DNA of 14,994 nt from Ichthyophonus hoferi. Its lineage: Eukaryota; Opisthokonta; Ichthyosporea; Ichthyophonida; Ichthyophonidae. The notes beneath the pieces are model-generated. The model had not been told where the DNA came from and did no database searches. It worked only from the letters and a program-made list of their open reading frames with translations. The position numbers and the translations under genes were made by a program. This document shows positions 1 through 7,436 of this stretch, piece after piece. The DNA is taken from assembly GCA_002751075.1 (NCBI GenBank), contig NAOQ01000071.1, forward strand, positions 173,313-188,306. Direction: 5' to 3'. Positions within the stretch are counted from its first letter, which is position 1. Each line of letters begins with the position of its first letter.

Positions 1-210
1 GCCCGTGATAATAATAACCTCAGCCAATCACTTCGTGATAATAATAGCCTCAACCAACCAGCCCGTGATAATAATAACCTCAACCAACTATCCCGTGAGA
101 ATAATCTCAACCAACCACTTCGGGATAATAATAACCTTAGCCAACCACTTCGTGATAATAACAACCACAGCCAACCACCCCGTGATAATAGCCGAGACCA
201 ATCACCCCCT
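1..210 (+). repeat. In-frame 30-bp minisatellite encoding a 10-residue Asn-rich repeat
   Basis: Seven tandem units begin at 4, 34, 64, 94, 121, 151 and 181. Six are spaced 30 bp and one is 27 bp (the unit at 94 has lost one codon), so the reading frame is always kept. Each unit encodes a variant of RDNNNLNQPL. The array starts at or before the window edge, so the copy number is a minimum. The last unit decays into RDNSRDQSPP. High DNA similarity between units suggests recent expansion. The frame matches the downstream homeodomain exon, so the repeat is coding; the encoded segment is probably disordered. Confidence 0.9.
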
Positions 211-3200
211 ACCCCTGCTAGTAACCAATGGACTAGGTTGGAATTTTCCTCCAGCCAGCCTAACCAATCACAAGGGGGCACTAAACCAGTACAACCCCCC
301 TCTACCTATAGCGAAGGGACCCCATCTGTGATTGGTAATCCTAACCAATCACCATTGGTAGGTCGTGACGGTATGTCTCGCCCCTTGGCCCCTCCTCCCC
401 CCTTACCTCGTTTTCCATTTATGCAACCAACCGCACCACTCACAGGGAGGATGGCGAATGAGCAAGAGGGGGCTAATGTAACGCAGGGTTGGGAACCTAG
501 CCACGGCAACCAATCCATTACCTCTTTGCTAACCCACCCTGCCTCATCACCATACAAACCACTACCTGTGGATAATGTACCTGCCCCTACTAGCAGACAG
601 GACAGTGGATCTACTATGGGGTCGTGGCAGCCCCCTGGAATGCAACAGGACATACATGGGCGTATAAACACCTATGGTAATCATACAGAGATGGGAGCGG
701 GACCCCCGAAGGAGGGGCAACAGGAGGTCATAGAACAAGCACAACGGCCATCTAGTCGGACAGACCAGGTGGATGTCACAAGTAGTTACAGTAATAATAT
801 AGGATTAGGGGAGAGGACGCAGACCCCTAGCGAGGAAGGGGATCAAGTCAGGGCTAGGCAGATGAAAACAGAGCCATCAGGTGAAAACCAGCAGGACCTT
901 CAGGTTACAAATGAACAACAGAAAATACTGGAGGATATGTATAAGAATAATGCACAGGTATATATAGGTGTATGGGCAAGTTAGCATGCTATGTATAGGT
1001 AGAGAGATGTAGTGGGGTACTAGTCCCCGCTTGGACTGACCCCTGTTTAATAATATTTACTACAGCCTGATGAGAAAGAGAGAGTACAAATAGGGACCCG
1101 CATTGGTTTGCCAGAGCACATGGTAGCGTTGTGGTTTAATAACCGACAGGAGAAAGATCGGGGGCAGGATGGAAAGGGGTAGGTAGTGTGGCTTGCAGGG
1201 GGAGGTGGGTGGGCCGGGTGATACCAACATGGTTGGGCACAGGTTAGGTCAGGGCCCTAGACCTGAAGCTACTGCGGTGTCGGGTCCACCAGGTAAGCTA
1301 CCAATCTTGTCTGTGAGTGGCCTGCTTGCCATTCTCACCTACCCACTAACTTGCTGCCCTATAGTGGACCCCCAGGTGTCCAACGATCATGTGGCCCGGC
1401 AGGTGGCCATTGTCAATAGTATTGAGGATGGCAACATAAGCCGGGTTAGGACCCTATTGTATGATCCACGCTATGATCCCATAACCCCTGGACTGACGGT
1501 AGATGCAGAGGTGGGTAGGGCTTTCAGGGCCTAGTCTGTGTACCCTGTGTGATGAACCCAAAGCTTTAATATGCTTTTAAAGCCATCCACCTAGTGACTG
1601 CTCCTGTAACTGTGGCCTTGTAGAGTGGTTTATAAAATCACATGGGAATATAAAAACGGGTATATATATATATGTATGTATAGCCAAGAGAGAGTATATG
1701 TCATAATAGGTATGGCCATGGCTAGGCCAGCCGCCTCTTATCATGGCCTTGAAGCTTGTATGTACCATGTGAAACTATATTGTAGGTAGGTATATGGTCT
1801 CAAGCCTTCTCTTGCCATACAAGTCAATGGCATATGTGTTACTAATATTTTTAACCGGCACAGGGTCATTCTGCCATCCATTGGGCTGCTGCTTTGGGCC
1901 AAGCTCCCATGTTGGAGATGTTAATAAAGTCAGGTAGGTGGCCTTGATCGGCTAAATATACATGTACTAGGGTAATAACTATACAACTATCTAGATACGT
2001 GCCTGTAAACCACCCCTTTATCTACTTATAGGGCTGGACCTGACTATCAGTGTGACCTCTTACAAAGTATATGTGGGTAGGTATGGCTCATATGATACTA
2101 ATTGGATGATGCTACATTATCATGTGTATATAGCCAATGCAAACAGTTGGTGGTGACCACGTATATGCTATTCCTATCCTCGGTTGCATTAGGACACACA
2201 CATAGGCTGAATAGGCATGACCCCCAGGTGAGGATGTAGAGATGAGGAATATACGGGGACACACGCCCCTTATGAGGGCTGTCATGTGGCACTTCAGTTA
2301 TGATCGCAAGAACTTTGCCAAGATATTAGACCTACTACGGAGCACCCTATCTCTAACTAACCAGCTCGGTCAAAACTGCCTGCAGGTGGCCTGTGCCAAC
2401 TTGGCTGTATGTCTTACCCTCTCTATCTGGCCTTAATACTCTCTTAGGTACACTTATATATATGTTTATATTTGTTCAGCTGTACACCGTGATGCATACA
2501 CGTACCTAACACACACACAGAGGACAGCTCCATATACAACCTATACATTAATGTTTATTGAGGTGACAGCACTAGCCTGGTCATGGTGTATTTGCGGTAT
2601 TCGATCCCTTTGTTTGTGTTTTATCTCATAGACCTGTTTGTCCCTCTCCCCTTTACTGCTATCTCTTTATCCCGGTGTTCATACATAGCCTCCACTCCTA
2701 CCCTCCCCTCTCTCTTATATCTCCCTTTCTCTCCACGGGTCTTCTATGACTAACTGGTATATACTCTCTAGCTCCATGAGTCTGATCGCAAGCGTGCAGC
2801 CGCTGAGTATTACATTCCATTACTACTCAAGGAAAAGGGACGGGGTCTTGATATCGACCACCAGGTTTGTATATTATATTTATCATATGACTGACTGTAT
2901 ATGTGGCCTTGCAGGCCTCACCACCCAAATGTATGTTTCCCTCTCCCATATGCCAGAGAATGCAGAACACTCATCCACATGTCAATGGATATGTATAGTC
3001 ATACCCCATTCTTCCTCTAAGGCCCCTGTCTTCTTGCCCTACTCTCCTCTACTTGTACTATTGCACTGTCCTCTATGGGTTGATAGGGTGTGCTATTTGT
3101 CCTGCTCCATCTAGTAAACTGTACGGTTAGGCAATGTAGATAGATCGCAGAGGCCCAGATATATACTCCACCATGAATGGATGGAATGGATGTGATGGGT

Positions 3201-4141
3201 CATGACAGCGTGGTCTCCTTAGCCACCAATAATGGTATGTCTCTCACACCTTGTCCAACGGTATAATGCACTGGGTACAGGATAATGAAGGCAACACGGC
3301 TCTGAGCTACTGTGTGGCCTATCGCACTACGGTATGTGATTCATGTCTTGTGATATCTCTAGATGGTATTTGGCTGTAAATGGTAGGTAGGGAAATGGAT
3401 CCGACGAGTACGGGGATGAGCCAACTAGGCCAGGTAGCCTGCATGACAGTACATGCCCTATCTTCTATCTTCTACTAGCCTAACCCTTTGTCCCTCTAGA
3501 GGTTTGTTCGACTACTTCATTCGGCTGGTGCCAATGCAGAACTAGCCAACGCCAAAGGGCAGACAGCACTAAGCCAGGCCCAAAGTGATAAGTAAGTATA
3601 GCCCTCCCTCCAGAGGGGATGGTAGGGAATGTAGAGGGATAGTGGCTTACTGTTACGAGTCCCTACAGGGCTATCTTTAAGATCCTGACCAGATCCAAGA
3701 GTATTACCAGTGAAACAAGTAATGGGTTTGGCGAAGATGAGGAGAGTACAGGACAACACTACATGGCCCGCGGGTAGGTGGTGTAGGTTGAAAGTAAAAC
3801 ATAGTATAGTATAGTATAGGGTGATAATATGGTTATACTAATTGAATGGGCCCGCTCCCTTCCACAGCAAATCAAAGGTCAAGAGACCCAAGGTCTCTGG
3901 GCCCAGCACCAGCAGGGGAGGGAACTATAGTAGCGATCAGGCAGAGTCTCATATGAGTAATGGCCGACAAACTATCACTATGGCTTTTAATAGTATGGAA
4001 GAAGAACTACGTATGGCCCACCAACAGGTGCAGCAATTATGTACGAGCCTGCTAACAACACAGAAACAACTAGACGAGGCCCTTGATGAGTCTCGGCAAT
4101 TAAGACATGAACTTGGTTTAAAACGACAAGGGAAGCCTTAG
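1..4141 (+). CDS. Homeodomain + Swi6/Mbp1-type ankyrin transcription factor, 5'-partial, 12 visible exons
   Basis: Seen: exons 1-957, 1066-1178, 1243-1292, 1365-1510, 1864-1933, 2032-2076, 2228-2406, 2772-2864, 3281-3331, 3500-3591, 3669-3773 and 3868-4141 join without a frame conflict to 724 codons plus TAG. The frame is open at base 1, so the start lies upstream. In order the visible protein has a 10-residue Asn-rich repeat (about 1-70), a Pro/Gln/Asn/Ser-rich linker (70-294), a homeodomain (295-354, WFNNR at 342-346), a Swi6/Mbp1-type ankyrin region (about 375-610), a basic KSKVKRPK patch (635-642, possible nuclear signal) and a coiled coil (about 668-718). Known: fungal SBF/MBF subunits have KilA-N/APSES, ankyrin repeats and a C-terminal helical dimerisation segment, and drive G1/S transcription. 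Inference: a nuclear DNA-binding, dimerising regulator related to Swi6/Mbp1 but using a homeodomain. Introns run 64-416 nt; donors are GTAGGT, GTATGT, GTAAGT and variants. Intron borders are hand-called; exon 1 and the 2032-2076 exon end have alternative donors nearby. Confidence 0.85.
883..1170 (+). other. Homeodomain (split by an intron at 958-1065)
   Basis: The segment maps to homeodomain positions 1-60 with no gaps. L16 and E17 lie in helix 1, Y replaces F20, N23 and P26 lie in the first loop, R31, I34, L40 and V45 are in place, and W48-F49-N50-N51-R52 starts the recognition-helix signature. The invariant Asn51, which contacts adenine in known homeodomains, is present. Departures are Gln at position 53 (normally Arg) and an N-terminal arm that is acidic or neutral, with Asp at position 5 instead of Arg. 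The intron falls between codons 25 and 26 (phase 0). Spacing from Y20 to W48 is the canonical 28 residues, so this is not a chance match. Confidence 0.9.
1365..3773 (+). other. Swi6/Mbp1-type ankyrin-repeat region (eight exons)
   Basis: Recognisable ankyrin pieces are spread over exons 4-11: GHSAIHWAAALGQAPMLEML (residues 423-442), RGHTPLMRAVM followed by a SYD/F pattern (about 469-490), DNEGNTALSYCVAYRTT (552-568) joined to RFVRLLHSAGANAELANAKG (569-588), and GQTAL (588-592). The TPLMRAVM block with a following YD and a leucine-rich helix, and the AAAEYYIPLLL segment before the next repeat, are arrangements I associate with fungal Swi6, Mbp1 and Cdc10 ankyrin domains rather than generic ankyrin repeats. 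The exon junction between DIDHQ and DNEGNTAL restores the expected QDxxGNTAL motif across a 416-nt intron, which strongly supports that splice. Known role in the family: structural scaffold and partner binding. Introns 1511-1863, 2407-2771 and 2865-3280 hold only AT-rich or pyrimidine-rich filler. Confidence 0.85.
3802..3820 (+). repeat. Short ATAGT microsatellite in the last intron of the homeodomain-ankyrin gene
   Basis: Four tandem ATAGT-like pentamers lie in the 94-nt intron 3774-3867, upstream of a good branch point (TACTAAT, about 3838-3844) and a CACAG acceptor. No function is suggested. Confidence 0.6.
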
Positions 4142-4296
4142 TCCATAGTATGAAGTATAATAAAATAGAGGAAAGCTTAGTTGATAGGGTGAGGTAGTAT
4201 AAAACAAAAAGATAACCTATGGAAAGGCAGTACTGTCCCTTGGTATATAAAGCAACCCCGTGTACAGACTCTAATTAAACATGTAGTGACACTTTA
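4142..4296. terminator. Convergent 3' intergenic region with poly(A) signals for both genes
   Basis: The plus-strand homeodomain-ankyrin gene stops at 4141 and has AATAAA at 4159-4164. The minus-strand helicase stops at 4297-4299 and has AATAAA on the minus strand at 4293-4298, overlapping its own stop codon (TAATAAA). With only 155 bp between stop codons, the two mRNAs probably overlap at their 3' ends. That overlap is an inference; cleavage sites cannot be placed from sequence. Confidence 0.6.
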
Positions 4297-6567
4297 TTAC
4301 TCAATCCATTGGAGTTTTTCCTGCTCTCTTTTGCGTTTGCGCCTGAATCCCACCCACCCCAAGTTACTCAATGGCTAAGTCAATATAATACATAGATATA
4401 GTGGCATCATGCACTTACGATATACTCCTTCGCCTGGAAAAGGCCCCCTCCATGCCTGTGCTGCCCATTTCAGTAAACAGCTTGGCATTAGGCTTGTCCT
4501 GTGGGGTTATAAAACTGATCACTGTGTATCAGTGAGGATGCTGTCCCTATCCACCCCCCGCCCTCCTCCCCTCCTGTATTTATACAATCCTACTTACTGG
4601 TACCATTGGCCCCTGCCCGTGCAGTCCTCCCAGCCCGATGGAGGTAGGTTGTAGCATCGGTAGCAAAGTCATACTGCACTACAGTTGACACATTAGGTAG
4701 GTCCAGGCCTCGGCTGGCCACATCTATCATTCCCCTATTAGTCCCCTGGTCTTTCCTATCAACTCCTGCCTCATAGTACATGGCATACCCTACCTGTAGC
4801 CAATAAAATACGGGCCTGCCCCTCCCTAAATTGGGCCAAGCTAGCCACACGTTCAGATGGCGTCATCTCAGCATGTAGGGTCACACAGGATGGGTGATAG
4901 GTCACTAGCTGCTCCAAGAGGGCTTTGACCCCAGCCGCTTTATTGAGAAAGACCAGCACCGCCTGTGAATCTATGGTATTTAGTACCTCACACAACTGTC
5001 CACTCTTGTCCTCTTCCTCCATCGATCTCAAGATACATTGCAGGGTATTCACCATACAGTGCATGCGCTGGGTCCTGACATGAATGGCCTGGGGGAAATG
5101 CCTGTGTATCAAGGCTGCCACCGACTTCGTGCCTGCCTGTGGCAGGGTGGCAGCAACCACCACCACCTGAGGTTTAGGTATTGCAGTTGATAGCCAAGTA
5201 AAGAGTCTCTAGGAAACCTCTTGTCAGTGGGCCATATCCTCCTCCCCGCCCCCTCTCTCCCTCCATGCTAGCCCTACCTTCATAGGTTCAGCCATTCCCC
5301 CACTTAGGAGTTTGTCGGCTTCATCTAGAACCACAGTAGTAACATCTGCCAGTAGGGTCTTTAGGTCATACTGGGCCAAAACCCCAGGGGTGGCTACCAC
5401 CACCCCAGTATCAGGCAGTACTGTCATGGGGCTAGTGCTGTATGCCCTAGCGATATGACATATATCCTGGTCCTGGGCCACCTGGGCCACCTGGTTACAA
5501 AGCTCCAAGGAAGGCACTACTACTAAGGCCTTAGCCCTGGGTGGGCTAGTCCCTGCCACCCTGTTCAGGATGGGTATGAGGTATGCTGTACACAGCAGGA
5601 GTCAGTCACTGCCACAGTCTAGTATAGCTCTGACAGGTAGGCTGTCAATCAGCACACTAGGTGACAACACCTACACCAATAATCACAGACTATCCCTCCC
5701 ATATAAGGTGGAGGTGGCCTGTACCCACCCACCCCATAGGCAACCTACCTAAGGTCTTTCCACTGCCTGTCTCAGCTCCAACTATCACATCAGAGTGTGT
5801 GTCGTTAAGTAGGAGGGGTAAAGCCTGTGTGGTATTGTGGCTTAATATGTATAGCAAGGTGCATGGGAAATTACTGGGTATGCCTTATTGCCCTAGGGTG
5901 GTAGGGGCGAGAAAGAGGTAGTCGTGCTTATAGTTATATGGCTATCCATAAAAGTATGAGTGGGTGAAGACAAATACATCTCACCTATCCGTGAAAAAGG
6001 GACGATATAATAGTACTAAATAAGGTTGGTATAACAACCCATTTATGCTCTCTGGCTTGTGGCCTGGGTATGATAAATCAACGGTTTCAAGAGGAATGTC
6101 GCATTATCTCAAAGAATAATTGTCCACATATTCACAAACAGGCTACCTGCCATCATACATCACCTTAAGTCTTCAACACTTAGCTGTACATTTTTTTACA
6201 CGTCTAGAGATTATTGTGATATTCATATAATGACTGTCACCCCTCCCTTTCTACTCCTCAGTTATCACAGTACACTGCCCTATATCTATAGCCCTGGTTA
6301 CGTGTGCTTACACTTTTTTAACTATAATAGCAAAATACTATACTGCCACCTAGTTCCACTACCCATAATATAAATATCCTCATCCCTCTAGCCCACCTTC
6401 TCCTGTATAGCAGTAGGGCACTCCAACCCTGTGGCCAGAAGGCTTTTGACCAAGGAGTCCTTTAAAGGCAGGTCACTCCAGCTGGCCAACTGTCTGAGCC
6501 CTACTACCTGACTGCTACCACGAATGGAAAAAACTGAACTAGCTATGCTCGTACAAGTTCGCCACAT
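4297..6567 (-). CDS. DEAD-box RNA helicase, probably mitochondrial (DDX28/MRH4-like), 7 exons, complete
   Basis: Minus-strand exons 6397-6567, 5749-5824, 5278-5585, 4794-5166, 4598-4723, 4419-4521 and 4297-4342 join in frame to 400 codons plus TAA. Motifs in order: Q motif (W30, PTAIQ 51-55), motif I AETGSGKT (74-81), Ia PSLELCNQ (107-114), Ib TPGV (148-151), II DEAD (170-173), III AAT (190-192, usual SAT), [11 protein letters not shown] (308-317), [12 protein letters not shown] (338-347), then ISFITPQD. The first 20 residues ([20 protein letters not shown]) have Arg, Ser and Thr but no acidic residue, like a mitochondrial presequence. Family knowledge: DDX28 and MRH4 act in mitochondrial large-ribosomal-subunit assembly. 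The ATG at 6567 is the first in frame; an in-frame TGA lies upstream. The protein is compact and lacks an obvious GG motif. The helicase call is firm; the subfamily and organelle are inferred. Confidence 0.92.
4343..4418 (-). other. Last intron of the helicase gene; retention changes the C terminus
   Basis: The donor is GTAAGT at 4418 and the acceptor ATTCAG ends at 4343. Splicing joins SRRRSI to [15 protein letters not shown] and then TAA. If the intron is kept, the TAA inside GTAAGT ends the protein 14 residues earlier, just after SRRRSIS. The spliced form gives the arginine/lysine-rich tail common in DEAD-box helicases, followed directly by AATAAA, so I prefer it. Confidence 0.75.
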
Positions 6568-6578
6568 TATGGTTGTTT

Positions 6579-6590
6579 CTATTGTAACAT
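6579..6590 (-). promoter_or_regulatory. Three-codon upstream ORF before the helicase start
   Basis: On the minus strand ATG TTA CAA TAG lies just upstream of, and out of frame with, the helicase ATG at 6567. If the transcript starts upstream of it, this tiny ORF could lower translation of the helicase. The transcription start is unknown, so the role is only possible. Confidence 0.3.
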
Positions 6591-6851
6591 GGAGCAAAGC
6601 GAGAGAGAATCTAACACTACACCTCACTCAATTGTCACGCCAACACTAGCTAAAGCACAATACTATTAAGGTGTAGTGTAAATTTCTTTACATGCAATAA
6701 TTATAAGTGGTTTTGGTTTTGCTATCAAAAAAAATGAAACAACAATACATAAAGACGCTTGTTTGTTTGAAAAAGCCACCATTTTCATTGTTTACTATGG
6801 ATAGATGTGTACGACCTACAATCACATCACATAAAGATAGGTAGATGTCCA

Positions 6852-6930
6852 ATATAGATTATATAGCGGCTTTGAAGTGATCCTCAAATACCCCGCGAAA
6901 TCGTGTATTATCCTCCAAGGTAATCTATAT
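6852..6930. repeat. 10-bp perfect inverted repeat with a 59-bp spacer
   Basis: ATATAGATTA at 6852-6861 is the exact reverse complement of TAATCTATAT at 6921-6930. The spacer includes the CGCGAAA element. In AT-rich DNA a 10-bp match can be chance. Confidence 0.4.
6891..6902. promoter_or_regulatory. Possible E2F/SBF-like site (CGCGAAA)
   Basis: CCCCGCGAAATC reads GATTTCGCGGGG on the other strand, matching the TTTCGCG core used by E2F/DP and the CGCGAAA core used by fungal SBF. It is a G/C-rich island inside AT-rich promoter DNA. A single short match is weak evidence. Confidence 0.25.
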
Positions 6931-6960
6931 CCGGGATTATCTTACTATATCATCCAATAT

Positions 6961-7003
6961 CCTATTGATGTTATACCTATCCTATTCCTATTGATGTTAT
7001 ACC
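6961..7003. repeat. 17-bp direct repeat, 26 bp apart
   Basis: CCTATTGATGTTATACC occurs at 6961-6977 and again, unchanged, at 6987-7003, with TATCCTATT between. It lies in the divergent promoter, about 430 bp before the HSF start. It could be a local duplication or a doubled binding site. Confidence 0.8.
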
Positions 7004-7436
7004 ACTGACTCGATTGACTCGTGCCCACATCGTATTTAAAGCTCCGAACATTGTAAACGAATATTACGTAATTGAAACATATAGAAATATAAAATATATA
7101 AATACGTAGTAAATATATAAGATATATAGGATATATATATATATAGAAATGCTTATTGCAGCTCAAAACCTTAAACTATAATATAGAGAAAGTATTACAG
7201 TCCCTTATGGCACAACCAGTTGAGCTCTTCTCTATAATTTAGCAAATCTCTTCTTGACCACAAGTGGTACAGTCTAGTAGCAACTTTTCTTATCTCCCTA
7301 CCTGGTGATGATTATTACCTCGATAAACCTACTATTGTTTAGATAGTCCAAATTTTACTTTAATTCTGTTTCGGCGTACACCACTCCTTCTCTTCCTTTA
7401 TACTTTATTTTTAGTCACTAGAATATATTATTGGCC

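Larger units (their letters stand above)
6568..7436. promoter_or_regulatory. Divergent promoter region between the helicase and HSF genes
   Basis: About 870 bp separate the two outward-facing start codons. The region is strongly AT-rich, with long TATATA runs around 7080-7145. It contains a 17-bp direct repeat, a 10-bp inverted repeat and one CGCGAAA element. I see no coding potential and no clear array of three alternating GAA/TTC heat-shock units, although HSF genes are often self-regulated. Confidence 0.6.

Noticed and set aside
306-744. Minus-strand open frames opposite the first exon
   Set aside because: They are antisense shadows of the Pro/Gln-rich coding exon, with no domain.
2901-3114. 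Open stretch after a CTTGCAG acceptor inside the 416-nt intron
   Set aside because: It is pyrimidine-rich, has no ankyrin similarity and would interrupt the QDxxGNTAL motif.
3140-3280. A possible extra exon of the homeodomain-ankyrin gene (around 3170-3237, ending at a GTATGT donor)
   Set aside because: The frame that is open there does not match the next exon, and the only fitting alternative would be a 12-nt microexon. Splicing 2864 straight to 3281 restores the family motif QDxxGNTAL.
7080-7145. Long TATATA run as a possible origin or centromere-like element
   Set aside because: Simple AT-rich promoter DNA explains it; no consensus element accompanies it.
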